DNA from: CAG-791 sp963593905 | GTDB taxonomy: Bacteria > Bacillota > Clostridia > Lachnospirales > Lachnospiraceae | DNA: 33,966 bases | Assembly (NCBI GenBank): GCA_963593905.1 | Contig: CAVBBL010000029.1 | Location: 1 to 33,966 of the forward strand | Direction of reading: 5' to 3' | Shown here: positions 1 to 8,567 of the stretch, piece after piece | How the letters are laid out: each line of letters starts with the position of its first letter | How positions within the stretch are numbered: the first letter of the stretch is position 1 | The notes under the pieces: generated by a model | What the model was told of the DNA's origin: nothing | Database searches by the model: none | The model's input: only the letters and a program-made list of their open reading frames with translations | Translations under genes and position numbers: made by a program

Positions 1-17
1 TTTACGGCATCAATGCG

Positions 18-53
18 GTTTGAAAGAAATGCTATCGAGCATTTCTTTCAAAC
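18..53 (-). promoter_or_regulatory. Perfect 16-bp hairpin at end of glycosyltransferase gene
   Basis: Arms 18-33 (GTTTGAAAGAAATGCT) and 38-53 are perfect reverse complements around a 4-nt loop. The hairpin overlaps the TGA stop (48-50) of the minus-strand glycosyltransferase. There is no T-tract, so a simple terminator is unlikely. It resembles the start-proximal leader hairpins found before several other genes in this window and may be the leader of the next gene, beyond the left edge. Confidence 0.6.
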
Positions 54-836
54 TTTTGCTTCCCGGATACCCTTTTTCAAGAGACTATAGGCCTGGCGAA
101 AAGGGATCTCCCCGCACATGACCCTTCTGTTCTTCAACAGGAAACGAAGACCGAAGGGTCTGGCCATCACACCGTAAAGGTAATGGTACAATACGCCCCG
201 GTCATAAAAAAACTTTTCATTGTAGCCGTGAAACCAGGTAGAAGTACTGTTGGTTCGCCGTTCATTGCCGATATGGATGGGCACTCCATAGATCTTCAGT
301 CCTTTTTTCAGACAGTCATGAATAAACAGGGAATCCTCCCCATTGGAATAGGGTGCACCGCCCCCAAAGAGCAGCGAGAACCATACATTGGCCTTTAGAA
401 GAGCCTCTCTGCGAAGGCACAGACTGTAGGTGGGATAGCGTCCGTAATTATACCAGCGGATTCTCTTCCGGCGCATGTTTTCGTAGGTCTTTCGCCCCTC
501 CTCCGCCTCTACGTTAAAGAAGAGTCCGTCGGCGTCCGGGTTTTCCTGAAAAGCCCGGAGAATGCGATCCTCATAATCATCGGTATATACGATGTCTTCG
601 TCTGCAAAAAGTATCAGATCACCCTCTGCCCGCAGCAGGGCATTATTTCTGTTCCTGCCCACGCCCCGGTCCGCAAAAGTCCAGACCCGTATTCTTCGCC
701 CGTTGTGATCATATTCCATATAGGCATTTCTGTTGGCCTGATTACAGATCACTGCCTCGGTATGCAGATTCATATATTCTGACAGCATGGTCACATTCTG
801 ATTCAGACAGGCCACCAACACCTGTAAGCGCATCAT
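48..836 (-). CDS. Family 2 glycosyltransferase (GT-A fold), polysaccharide operon
   Basis: A 262-residue cytoplasmic glycosyltransferase, probably adding a sugar to a lipid-linked surface polysaccharide repeat. An N-terminal nucleotide-sugar fold leads to a DxD-type metal site, ADED at residues 78-81. A second acidic motif, GEDS (about 166-169), follows a Gly-rich loop, as in many family 2 enzymes. No membrane segment is evident. The start ATG overlaps the stop of the upstream Wzz-like gene (ATGA), which indicates translational coupling. A second Met follows immediately, so the start could be one codon later. Donor and acceptor sugars cannot be read from the sequence. It is the last complete gene of the operon before the left edge. 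Confidence 0.85.
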   Translation of the reverse strand: MMRLQVLVACLNQNVTMLSEYMNLHTEAVICNQANRNAYMEYDHNGRRIRVWTFADRGVGRNRNNALLRAEGDLILFADEDIVYTDDYEDRILRAFQENPDADGLFFNVEAEEGRKTYENMRRKRIRWYNYGRYPTYSLCLRREALLKANVWFSLLFGGGAPYSNGEDSLFIHDCLKKGLKIYGVPIHIGNERRTNSTSTWFHGYNEKFFYDRGVLYHYLYGVMARPFGLRFLLKNRRVMCGEIPFRQAYSLLKKGIREAKV

Positions 837-2179
837 GCCTTTTCATCCTCCCTGATCCGATAATATTCCTGCAGAAACCGCCCGGAAGCCTGTGTCAGGA
901 GCATCCCCTCCGGGACGATTCCCTGGGTATTAAACTGCTGCAGCAGCCAGGTAGTACCGGCGCCGCAATCCTTTCCCCAGGGCATCACCAAAACGACGTG
1001 ATCAGCCTTTTTACAGCGCGCAAATGTCACTGCAGGCCCTTCCTTTGTCCCTGTGCCACCGATGCCCAGAAATACTGTCTGTATTTCTGCTATTTCTTCT
1101 ATCGTTTCCTTAACAGAAACCTCTGTGTTTTCTGCCACTTTTTCTACTGTCTGTATGCTCTGATCCGCTGTTTTCTTATTTTCCGGCAGGCCGCACAAAG
1201 CCCTCTTTACCGCCTCCGCTGCACTTTGCATTCCCTTCCGGTCTGCCACTGCGGAGACCAGAAGGATGTCTCCCTCGGTGATACCTGTCCCCTGCAAATT
1301 GGCGGATAATACTTCTGCCGTCCAGGGACTGCGTGAATTGCCGCAACTCCAAAGCCATCTTCGGTTTTCGTTTCCTTTGTTACTTTCGTTTCCTTTGTTT
1401 TTTCCTTTTCCGCGGCTCTTTCCCCGTTCATCCTCTGTCAATACGCCAAGCACCGGCAGATCAAATCGCTCCGTGGCCTCTTCCGGCGTATAGATACCGT
1501 CTCCGGTCAACACCCGGATCCACAAAAGGCTCGCTGACAGGATCAGCCCCAGAATACCTCCCAGAAGCACCGCGTTTCTCGTGCGGTCAGAGATGAGCTC
1601 CAGACTCGGTCCCTCTGCAGATAAAAAGGTAATCTTGTCAAACTCCTTGGCCTGTTCCCCAAAGGACTGCAATGCCTCATTGACAGCCTGGGCGATACGT
1701 TCTGTCTTCTCCCGGTCCGCATTGGTCACCGTCACCGTCATCAGACGGATATCTGATAGAATCTCCGCCTTTACAGAGTTTTTGACCTCTTCCATGGAAA
1801 TGTCCGGAATTTCCTCTGCAATGACTCCCGACAATCTGGGCTCTGCCGTCAGCAGATCCGTCCAGGTGGCGCCATTATAATAATCGTAGACCGTTCCTGT
1901 CTCATCATAGGCAAAGTCGATATAGAGCTTGGACACTTCCTGATACTGCCTGGCATCTGCAAAGACGCAGGTCACCAGAAAATAGATACCTCCGCCGATC
2001 AATGCGCCGCCAAGGACAAAAAGAGGCAAAATCCACAGTCTGCTGCGAATGCGAAGCCAAAGCGCTCTCCCCTGCCAGGACTGCAGGCAAAGCCGTCTGC
2101 TCACTGTGTCACCGCTTTTCTCTCTGTACTTTCCATCCTCACTGTGCTGCTGTAGATTCTGCTTCTTTGCTCTGTCCAT
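833..2179 (-). CDS. Wzz-type chain-length determinant with degenerate tyrosine-kinase-like C-terminus
   Basis: A 448-residue inner-membrane protein expected to control polymer length of the capsule or exopolysaccharide. Two membrane segments (about residues 48-73 and 203-221) bracket an extracytoplasmic domain rich in helical Asp/Glu/Lys sequence, the classic Wzz layout. After the second segment come a short Lys/Gly/Asn/Glu repeat linker (about 256-272) and a C-terminal domain of about 170 residues. That domain has the alpha/beta rhythm of bacterial tyrosine kinases (BY-kinases), but I see no Walker A motif and no Tyr-rich tail. It is probably a non-catalytic relic or a regulatory fusion. The gene lies 50 bp downstream of the glycosylphosphotransferase and overlaps the next glycosyltransferase by 4 bp. 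Confidence 0.8.
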   Translation of the reverse strand: MDRAKKQNLQQHSEDGKYREKSGDTVSRRLCLQSWQGRALWLRIRSRLWILPLFVLGGALIGGGIYFLVTCVFADARQYQEVSKLYIDFAYDETGTVYDYYNGATWTDLLTAEPRLSGVIAEEIPDISMEEVKNSVKAEILSDIRLMTVTVTNADREKTERIAQAVNEALQSFGEQAKEFDKITFLSAEGPSLELISDRTRNAVLLGGILGLILSASLLWIRVLTGDGIYTPEEATERFDLPVLGVLTEDERGKSRGKGKNKGNESNKGNENRRWLWSCGNSRSPWTAEVLSANLQGTGITEGDILLVSAVADRKGMQSAAEAVKRALCGLPENKKTADQSIQTVEKVAENTEVSVKETIEEIAEIQTVFLGIGGTGTKEGPAVTFARCKKADHVVLVMPWGKDCGAGTTWLLQQFNTQGIVPEGMLLTQASGRFLQEYYRIREDEKA

Positions 2180-2229
2180 TCTGCCTCTTTACTCCAAACA
2201 CGGCTTCTTTACTCTGCATTCTTCCTCGC

Positions 2230-3663
2230 CTATGACTTTCCGTCAGGACCATTTGATTTCCCATCCTCTGTCTTCATAGCAGTGACCTGATTCTGATCAA
2301 CACCTTCTGTACTCTCCGGCTGAATGAGGATCTTTAAGGTCAGCAGCATCAGCTTCAGGTCCAGCCACACGGAATAATTCTGGATATACGTAAGGTCCAG
2401 CTTCAGCTTGTCATAGGGGGTGGTGTTGTACTTGCCGTAGACCTGCGCATAGCCTGCCAATCCTGCCTTTACTCTGGTACGATAGGCAAATTCCGGCATC
2501 TCCTCCATATACTGCGCCATGATTTCCGGTCTCTCAGGCCTTGGTCCGATAAAGGACATATCCCCTTTCAGGATATTGATCAGCTGGGGCAGTTCATCAA
2601 TCCGCACTGCACGGATGAACCGGCCGATGGGCGTAATCCGGGAATCCCCCTTAGAGGAAAGTCTGGCCACGCCGTCCTTTTCCGCATCCACCCGCATGCT
2701 GCGGAACTTGATGATGCCGAACTCACGCTGTCCAAGGGTACACCTGGTCTGCACATAAAACACCGGACCGTGATCATAAGCCTTGATGGCAATGGCAGTG
2801 ATCAGGGTGATGGGCAATGTGATCACCAGCATCAGAGCCGCACACACCACATCAATCGTCCGCTTCCAGAACCGCTGTTCAAAGGTCAGCGCATATTCTC
2901 TGGTCATATAGATGGGCGTATCGAAAAGATGCAGCTGAGCAGCCCCCCGCATGAGCACATCCGGGATCTTAGGCATAACATACACGCGCATGGAAATGCC
3001 ATAGCAGTATTTCAGCAGATGATTGCGCTCCTCCGTGGGAATATCCCACAGCACCACAGCGCCGTAAGCGCCGCTGCTGATCTGCTCCATGACCTTGCTT
3101 CTTCCCTCCGCAATGTCCACGCAGCTGGTAATCTTATACTTTTCGGGTCTGCTGGCAAATTTATTCAGAATATCCTGCGTGGATCTGGCACCGTGCACCA
3201 ACAGCATTTCTCTGGGCGGGAATGCCTTTTTATACACCCGGTCGCTGAAATTCACCCACACCACCGACAGGGCCACCTGCACCAGCATCACCATGAGCAT
3301 GGGTTCCACCTCTGCCAGCCAGTTCCGCATCAGGGAAATCTGGAAATAGGAGATGATGTTCACCGCCAGCAAAGAAAAAATCTGCGATAAAATAACATCC
3401 AGGGGCTTCAGATAACCGATCTTTGTGCCGCCGTAGGTATTGGAGAAAAACAGCAGAAGCACAAAATAAAGGATCAGTATCAGTGCATGTCCCTTGAAGT
3501 AGAATTTTAATTTCAGCCGCACTGCCAGAGGATAATATACATTAAACCAGCAATAGGCATAAACCGCTGTCTGCAGCAGCATGCCCACCAAAGACAGCTG
3601 CAGCACTACCACTTTCTTCAGCGCTTCCAGCTTATGCCGGCTGTTTTCTTTATTTTTTTCCAT
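2230..3663 (-). CDS. Polyprenyl-phosphate glycosylphosphotransferase (priming sugar transferase)
   Basis: A 477-residue membrane enzyme that starts repeat-unit synthesis by moving a sugar-1-phosphate from UDP-sugar to undecaprenyl phosphate. Four or five N-terminal membrane segments lie within residues 15-140. A central Rossmann-like domain (about 150-250) follows, then the catalytic bacterial sugar transferase domain from about residue 266. Diagnostic motifs are KFRSMR (319-324), DELPQ (356-360) and GPRPERPE (373-380). Length and architecture match the WcaJ/CpsE-type family. It starts 3 bp after the upstream glycosyltransferase stop, so the two are clearly co-transcribed. Which sugar is used (glucose, galactose or other) is not visible. 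Confidence 0.93.
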   Translation of the reverse strand: MEKNKENSRHKLEALKKVVVLQLSLVGMLLQTAVYAYCWFNVYYPLAVRLKLKFYFKGHALILILYFVLLLFFSNTYGGTKIGYLKPLDVILSQIFSLLAVNIISYFQISLMRNWLAEVEPMLMVMLVQVALSVVWVNFSDRVYKKAFPPREMLLVHGARSTQDILNKFASRPEKYKITSCVDIAEGRSKVMEQISSGAYGAVVLWDIPTEERNHLLKYCYGISMRVYVMPKIPDVLMRGAAQLHLFDTPIYMTREYALTFEQRFWKRTIDVVCAALMLVITLPITLITAIAIKAYDHGPVFYVQTRCTLGQREFGIIKFRSMRVDAEKDGVARLSSKGDSRITPIGRFIRAVRIDELPQLINILKGDMSFIGPRPERPEIMAQYMEEMPEFAYRTRVKAGLAGYAQVYGKYNTTPYDKLKLDLTYIQNYSVWLDLKLMLLTLKILIQPESTEGVDQNQVTAMKTEDGKSNGPDGKS

Positions 3664-3666
3664 TCG

Positions 3667-4596
3667 TCAGAATTTCTCCTTTACGATGTAGATCGGGCGT
3701 TTTTTGACCTCCAGATAGGTCTTTTCCAGATATTGGCCGATGGCGCCGATGCAAAGCAGCTGCACGCCGCTGACCAGCAGGATGATGCAGACCAATGACG
3801 GCCAGCCCGAAGTGGGATCTCCGAAGAGCAGCGCCCGCACCACCACGAAAATGATCATGAGAAATGCCAATACACAGAAGACACTGCCCACAATAGAGGC
3901 TATGGCCAGCGGCGCTGTGGAGAAGGCCACGATGCCGTCCAACGCATAAAGGAACAGGCTCCAAAAGGACCATTTGGTCTCTCCCTTCTGCCGTTCCACA
4001 TTTTCAAATTCCACCCACTTTGTATTAAATCCTACCCAGCCGAAGATGCCCTTGGAAAAACGGTTATACTCTGTCATGGACAGGATAGCATCCACCACCT
4101 GTCTGGTCATCAGCCGGTAGTCTCTGGCACCGTCCACGATCTCTGTTCTGGAAAAACGATTGATCAGACGGTAAAACTTTCTGGCAAAAAAAGAGCGGAT
4201 CGGCGGCTCGCCCCGTCTGTCCACACGCCTGGTGGCCGCTGTATCATACCCTTCCTGCAGATAGCTGTAAAGAGTCGGTAAAAGTGAGGGCGGATCCTGC
4301 AGATCCGCATCCATCATGGCCACATAGTCTCCCTTTGCCGCCTGAAGTCCTGCATAGATTGCCGATTCCTTGCCAAAATTCCTGGAAAAAGAGATCAGAT
4401 GCACATGGTCGTCGATCTCCCGAAGCTTTTTGACCTCTTCCACTGTCTTGTCCTTAGAGCCGTCATCGACATAAATCAGCTCATATCCCAGACCTTCCTT
4501 TTCAAAAAATGCTTTGTTCTTTATGAATTCGTCATAAAAAAAACGGACGTTTTCTTCTTCATTGTAACAGGGCACGATTGCGCTTAATAAAGCCAT
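3667..4596 (-). CDS. GtrB/DPM1-like family 2 glycosyltransferase with two C-terminal membrane segments
   Basis: A 309-residue enzyme of the polyprenyl-phosphate glycosyltransferase type, likely charging undecaprenyl phosphate with a sugar for the surface polysaccharide. Motifs are IVPCYNEEENV at the N-terminus, VDDGS (43-47) and DADLQDPP (96-103, the metal/nucleotide site). Two C-terminal hydrophobic segments (about 231-262 and 272-296) anchor it in the membrane. The reading frame extends upstream to 4743, but ATG at 4596 is preceded by GGGAGG at good spacing and begins exactly at the conserved fold, so I chose it. It is the first gene of the minus-strand operon; the promoter should lie at 4597-4760. 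Confidence 0.9.
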   Translation of the reverse strand: MALLSAIVPCYNEEENVRFFYDEFIKNKAFFEKEGLGYELIYVDDGSKDKTVEEVKKLREIDDHVHLISFSRNFGKESAIYAGLQAAKGDYVAMMDADLQDPPSLLPTLYSYLQEGYDTAATRRVDRRGEPPIRSFFARKFYRLINRFSRTEIVDGARDYRLMTRQVVDAILSMTEYNRFSKGIFGWVGFNTKWVEFENVERQKGETKWSFWSLFLYALDGIVAFSTAPLAIASIVGSVFCVLAFLMIIFVVVRALLFGDPTSGWPSLVCIILLVSGVQLLCIGAIGQYLEKTYLEVKKRPIYIVKEKF

Positions 4597-4923
4597 GTCT
4601 ACCTCCCTATATCTGTTTTTCTTTTCTGCGTCGCAGATATTGTTATCATACCATATCCCTCCCCTGTCAACAACGGCGCCTGCAAAGGGCCTGCGTGAGT
4701 TTGCTGCAGCCGCAACCTCTTCCCCAGACTTCATCGTGAACACTTATTTCATGTCGGCACCATAACAAAACGCCCGCTCATGATTTTTCACGAGCAGGCG
4801 CCCTGTCATTCTCTTTATACTTTTTTAGAAAACGCTGATGAAAACATTTCCCTCACCGAATTCCCCCATACAAATCCGTGCCTTCCACAGATGCAAAGGA
4901 AAATACTGATTAAATCGGCATCC
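4597..4923. other. Intergenic region: 5' side of polysaccharide operon, then terminator
   Basis: No gene is supported here. The right half holds the minus-strand terminator of the HIRAN gene (4764-4800) and AT-rich sequence just after its stop. The left half must contain the polysaccharide operon promoter, but I could not pick convincing -35/-10 boxes. In-frame codons continue upstream of 4596 without a second ribosome binding site. Confidence 0.5.
4764..4800 (-). terminator. Intrinsic terminator after HIRAN gene
   Basis: Read on the minus strand, a GC-rich stem (4789-4800 with 4771-4782; core CGCCTGCTCGTG) is followed by TTTTGTT. It lies about 120 bp past the HIRAN stop. Confidence 0.8.
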
Positions 4924-5346
4924 TTAGTCCTTCATATAAACTTCTATATAAATTTCCACCCAGCGATCCGTCTCATCGGCCTCTTCGCCGATGTCACCTC
5001 CTGTCACCACACCATAGAGATATTTTCCGGCATCCATTAGATGAAAGATTACCTCGTTTTTTGCTCTTGGGATATATCCCAGCTTCTCATTTTTCTCATT
5101 GCGCACCAGGATTGCACGGGGATCCACCGGATTATCCGGCTCCATGATCAGCTTCACTCTGTCCCCGGTATGCATAGCCGCCGCCAGATCATGGATATTT
5201 TCCACATGCATGGCACCGTTGATCATAGTCTCCATTAGAAGGATATCTCTGGCAAAAATCTCCGGCAGTGCCAGTCCTTCCCGCTGCAAGAGGGTCAATG
5301 TACCCACATCTTCTGCTGCCAGAGCGTGTGTCTTCTTTTTCTTCAT
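4924..5346 (-). CDS. HIRAN-domain protein
   Basis: A 140-residue soluble protein. Residues about 45-138 match the HIRAN fold: LIMEPDNPVDPRAILV, then KLGYIPRAKNEV, then a C-terminal strand VEIYIEVYMKD. In characterised proteins HIRAN domains bind DNA ends or single-stranded DNA and are usually fused to helicases or nucleases. Here the domain stands alone, as is common in clostridia, with a short basic N-terminus (MKKKKTH). ATG 5346 has GGAGG just upstream and follows a two-hairpin leader. It is third in order after the metallo-hydrolase and the J-domain protein. Its role is unknown; a DNA-related function is inferred from the family only. Confidence 0.85.
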   Translation of the reverse strand: MKKKKTHALAAEDVGTLTLLQREGLALPEIFARDILLMETMINGAMHVENIHDLAAAMHTGDRVKLIMEPDNPVDPRAILVRNEKNEKLGYIPRAKNEVIFHLMDAGKYLYGVVTGGDIGEEADETDRWVEIYIEVYMKD

Positions 5347-5358
5347 GCTTACCCTCCA

Positions 5359-5411
5359 TGCCGCAGCTTACTCACGGCAACATGAGGAGAATTTCGCGCA
5401 GGCAAATTCTC
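5359..5411 (-). promoter_or_regulatory. Two-hairpin 5' leader before HIRAN gene
   Basis: Arms 5387-5394 and 5404-5411 (GAGAATTT/AAATTCTC) form the first hairpin. TGCCG (5359-5363) and CGGCA (5375-5379) form the second, immediately before the ribosome binding site. The same plan occurs before the alpha-galactosidase and GatB/YqeY genes. Confidence 0.6.
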
Positions 5412-5424
5412 TGATTCCATTCTG

Positions 5425-6480
5425 TTAGGAATCTCCGCTCTGCCGGCGCTTTAGTTCTTCCATCTCTTTATTAATATCTGCCAATGTCCTTGTCAGTCTT
5501 TTCCACATCTTTTCATATCGACGAATCTGCTCTTCCAGCTCCTTCTGTTTGGCCGCCACTGCCTCCTCATCGTCCAGAAATTCTTTGGAGGTATACGGGA
5601 AAGAATTCTTGATGTCCCCAATTTCCTCTTTGACTTCTTCGATACGGTTTTTCAGCTTATCCCGCAATTCCACCAGTTCATTATAGGACATCTCCTTGTC
5701 TGCCGGTGCATCACTGCCATCTCCAAAGACCTCATCATAAATTTCCTGCAGTGTCACAAGATCTCCATCCTGATAGGCCTTCACCGCCTTGTTAAAGAGT
5801 TCCTTTTCCCGCTCTGTGCTGTCCGGATTCATGTCCGGATGCAGCTTTTTGACTATTTTACGGAACATTTCCTTGGAATTGGGCATCTGCTTGTGATCGG
5901 TTTCTGCGCCCTCTGCGGATTGCTGCCCACCAGCTGCTTTCTGCCCACGACCGCTATCCGCTCCGCCGGCATTCTCCTCCCGGTGCTCACCTGCTCCCTG
6001 CTCTTCACCGGACTGTTGTCCCGCGTCACTTTCTTTTCCCGCATGCTCCCGTTCCCAGCGGTCTCCGTATTTTTCCCGCCATTGCTGCTCATACTGCCGT
6101 CGCTGCTGTTCCCGGCGTTCCTGCTCTTCCTTGGCCTTCTGGGCTTTTTCGTACTCTTCTTCTACTTTCTGATGGAACTGCTCATATTCCTTTTCCACCT
6201 GGGCATCCACCGTCTCCTGAGAAACCGTCTTCTCCCGATTCAACGCTGCTCTGGCGATCTCGATTCGTCGCTTCATCTCCTGAATCATGATCTCCTGATA
6301 CTTGATGCGATGCTCATATTCTCCTATTTCCCGGGCATAGCGAGCTGTCAGTTCCGGACAGGTGTGATATTTCAGATCGTCCCGCTCCGCCGTCAGTGCC
6401 GCCAGAATCAGCTGCAGCTGCTGGATTTCTTCTTTTATTTTCTCATAGGCATCTGAGATTACGATGTTCTCTCTGGACAT
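5425..6480 (-). CDS. J-domain-like protein with long coiled coils
   Basis: A 351-residue, very charged soluble protein. Residues 10-135 form Glu/Lys/Arg/Gln-rich helix. A Gly/Glu/Gln-rich disordered stretch follows (about 145-195). A J-domain-like segment (about 200-253) keeps the HPD tripeptide at 214-216 (KKLHPDMNPD). A second coiled coil occupies about 262-345. HPD is the DnaK-stimulating signature of J-proteins, so it may be a DnaK co-chaperone or have only a structural J-fold. Start ATG 6480 has AAGGGG upstream. It begins 11 bp after the stop of the secreted metallo-hydrolase gene. No client is predictable. Confidence 0.75.
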   Translation of the reverse strand: MSRENIVISDAYEKIKEEIQQLQLILAALTAERDDLKYHTCPELTARYAREIGEYEHRIKYQEIMIQEMKRRIEIARAALNREKTVSQETVDAQVEKEYEQFHQKVEEEYEKAQKAKEEQERREQQRRQYEQQWREKYGDRWEREHAGKESDAGQQSGEEQGAGEHREENAGGADSGRGQKAAGGQQSAEGAETDHKQMPNSKEMFRKIVKKLHPDMNPDSTEREKELFNKAVKAYQDGDLVTLQEIYDEVFGDGSDAPADKEMSYNELVELRDKLKNRIEEVKEEIGDIKNSFPYTSKEFLDDEEAVAAKQKELEEQIRRYEKMWKRLTRTLADINKEMEELKRRQSGDS

Positions 6481-6491
6481 ACGCGCCCCTT

Positions 6492-7832
6492 CTACGGATT
6501 ACAGATACCGCAGGGAGAATACCCCTGCGCAATCACCTGACTTCTGGTGGCATTGACAGCCTGCTTATTGCTCTCCTTCATCTTAGCCACGCCGGAGCAA
6601 TTGGGATAATGGAATTTTTTAGAGTTTGTATTAAGGATATAGTCAATCGACTGCTCATTGGAAGAAGCTGCCGGCTGAACCGATTGCGCTGTTGTGTCCG
6701 CTGCGGTCTGTGTTGTTTGATCTGTCGTCTGCGCTGCTGTCTGGTCTGGCGTCTGGCCAGTTGTCTGCGTTGCTGTCCGTGTGGCATTCCCACTGTCGGC
6801 CGCATTGCTTTGGGATGTGCTTTGCGCACTGCTCTGCACCGTTCCCGTGCTCTTACTCTTGCTGCTCTTGCCGCCGGTCTTGGTCCCCGCCGTATAAAGG
6901 TCTGCAGTCGCTGTTTTTCCTGTAGTAAAGGTGATGGTTGTCCCATCACTGCTGCACAAAATATCTCCCTCTAAATCCGTCCGGTGTACAGCGATATTCT
7001 GCGTCTTTAACAGCGTCATTGTCTCCTGATGCGGATGACCGTAGCTGTTGCCTGCGCCGCAGGAGATGATGGCAAAGCTGGGCTTTATTGCCTTTAAGAA
7101 AGCCTCAGAAGCCCCATTGCTGCTGCCGTGATGCGGCATTTTTATCACATCTGCCTTCAGTTCGTCATATTCGTTGTGAAGAATCAACTGCTGCTCCATC
7201 TGCTCTGCATCCCCGGTAAACAGGAAAGAAGTCGTACCGTAATCCAGTCGGAAAAAGATGGAATTATTATTGGGATCATCCGGAATCTCATCGGTAGGAC
7301 CTAAAATTTTCAAAGCGGCACCGCCCAGAGAATAGGTTGCCCCTTCTGTCGGCACTTCAATGGGTATATTTTTCTGGTCGCATTTCTTTTTCAATTTTGT
7401 AAAAGAAGAATTGTCACTGAAAGCCACCGGTGAGAGCACCTTGTCACAGGATGCGTAAGTCAAAGCACCGGGCAGACCTCCCACATGATCTGCATGGGGA
7501 TGCGTGGCCACGATATATTTCAGGTGCGTGATATTCTGATTCTTCAAGACGGTATAGATTTGGGAAGACTGGGAGGACTCACCGCCGTCCACCAGCATAG
7601 CCTCTCCGTCGCAGACTACCAGCGCACTGTCTCCCTGTCCCACGTCAATATAACGTATGGTCAAACCGGTGGTTTCTGTGGTCCCCGCTGTCTGCGTCTG
7701 CTTGGCCGAGGCACTTTTTCCGGCAGCCAGCGCAGGCTCACCGCCCCACAACAAAGACAGGGCCAGCATGCCCGCACAGCAGACAGCCGCCCCTCGTCTT
7801 ATTTTTTTGCAAAATTCTCTGATTTCCCCCAT
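6492..7832 (-). CDS. Secreted ComEC/Rec2-like metallo-beta-lactamase-fold hydrolase
   Basis: A 446-residue exported protein. Residues 1-37 form a signal peptide ending ALAAGKS. The hydrolase domain (about 57-320) carries the metal-binding HPHADH (111-116), PHHGSSNG and GHPHQET, as in the soluble catalytic part of ComEC, a proposed nuclease or phosphodiesterase. A Thr/Gln/Ala/Asp-rich linker (about 325-400) leads to a C-terminal domain of about 40 residues with KKFHYPNC...SPCGICNP, a Cys-rich module like the metal-binding region of Ada. The longest frame starts at 7892, but ATG 7832 follows GGAGAGTATC at proper spacing and starts the signal peptide cleanly. It lacks the ComEC channel, so substrate transport is not implied. 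First gene of a three-gene operon. Confidence 0.87.
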   Translation of the reverse strand: MGEIREFCKKIRRGAAVCCAGMLALSLLWGGEPALAAGKSASAKQTQTAGTTETTGLTIRYIDVGQGDSALVVCDGEAMLVDGGESSQSSQIYTVLKNQNITHLKYIVATHPHADHVGGLPGALTYASCDKVLSPVAFSDNSSFTKLKKKCDQKNIPIEVPTEGATYSLGGAALKILGPTDEIPDDPNNNSIFFRLDYGTTSFLFTGDAEQMEQQLILHNEYDELKADVIKMPHHGSSNGASEAFLKAIKPSFAIISCGAGNSYGHPHQETMTLLKTQNIAVHRTDLEGDILCSSDGTTITFTTGKTATADLYTAGTKTGGKSSKSKSTGTVQSSAQSTSQSNAADSGNATRTATQTTGQTPDQTAAQTTDQTTQTAADTTAQSVQPAASSNEQSIDYILNTNSKKFHYPNCSGVAKMKESNKQAVNATRSQVIAQGYSPCGICNP

Positions 7833-8083
7833 GATACTCTCCATTCCGCAGCCGTACTGCACCGAAAAAACATCTCCGATCCTTGCGACCATGCCGCAAA
7901 GCGGCTCTAAAGCTTCTGTTTTTTATATCCGTCACAGAATTATGTTATCACCCAGATGAGAATTAGGGAAAGAAAATTTATATTTTTATGTAAAATGCTC
8001 TCTTGCCGCCTGCCTATCGATTACAGGGCGAACCTTAGTCCTCCTTTTGGCAAACTGTAATGCCCCGGAGCGCGGCAGAATGG
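7833..8083. other. Non-coding region upstream of metallo-hydrolase
   Basis: No gene is supported. It includes the leader of the metallo-hydrolase, an AT-rich stretch (about 7930-8000) likely to hold its minus-strand promoter, and at 8061-8083 an inverted copy of part of the adjoining tandem-repeat unit. Confidence 0.5.
8061..8083. repeat. Inverted copy of the 242-bp unit's distal arm
   Basis: These 23 bp (core CCCCGGAGCGCGGCAGAATG) are the exact reverse complement of a segment near the end of each 242-bp unit. The tandem block is therefore flanked by inverted arms. Confidence 0.85.
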
Positions 8084-8325
8084 CTCGCATCCTTTGCACT
8101 GCGCGTCAGTTTTGCTTAGGTTTGCATCGAAGCCGAAGGATGGTATCGGACGCGCTTTCAGAGCGCGCCCGATAGGCCCGCCTGTCTGAGCAGACCCGCA
8201 TCAGGCGGGGCTGCGAGTTAAGGTCCGGCCATTCGTAGGCGAGAGGCGAACCTTAGCAAAACGACGCAAAGTGCACAGTGCGAGCCATTCTGCCGCGCTC
8301 CGGGGCATGACCGGGCGGCACTTAG
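8084..8325. repeat. 242-bp structured repeat, copy 1 (most divergent)
   Basis: First of three head-to-tail units. It differs from copies 2 and 3 at several sites near its start, for example GTTTTGCTTAGGTTTG where the others have GTTTTACTTAGGTCCG. Its ends (CTCGCA...TGCGAG, TGCACT...AGTGCA, GCGTC...GACGC) can close a long stem around internal hairpins. No reading frame or ribosome binding site is seen. Confidence 0.9.
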
Positions 8326-8567
8326 CTCGCATCCTTTGCACTACGCGTCAGTTTTACTTAGGTCCGCATCGAAGACGAAGGATGGTATCGGACGCGCTTT
8401 CAGAGCGCGCCCGATAGGCCCGCCCGTCTGAGCAGACCCGCATCAGGCGGGGCTGCGAGTTAAGGTCCGGCCATTCGTAGGCGAGAGGCGAACCTTAGCA
8501 AAACGACGCAAAGTGCACAGTGCGAGCCATTCTGCCGCGCTCCGGGGCATGACCGGGCGGCACTTAG
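8326..8567. repeat. 242-bp structured repeat, copy 2
   Basis: Starts CTCGCATCCTTTGCACT and ends GGCACTTAG. Internal hairpins include CGCGCT/AGCGCG inside ATCGG/CCGAT, a GCCCGCC/GGCGGGGC stem containing GTCT/AGAC, and a terminal CCGG/CCGG element. Nearly identical to copy 3. Confidence 0.92.
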
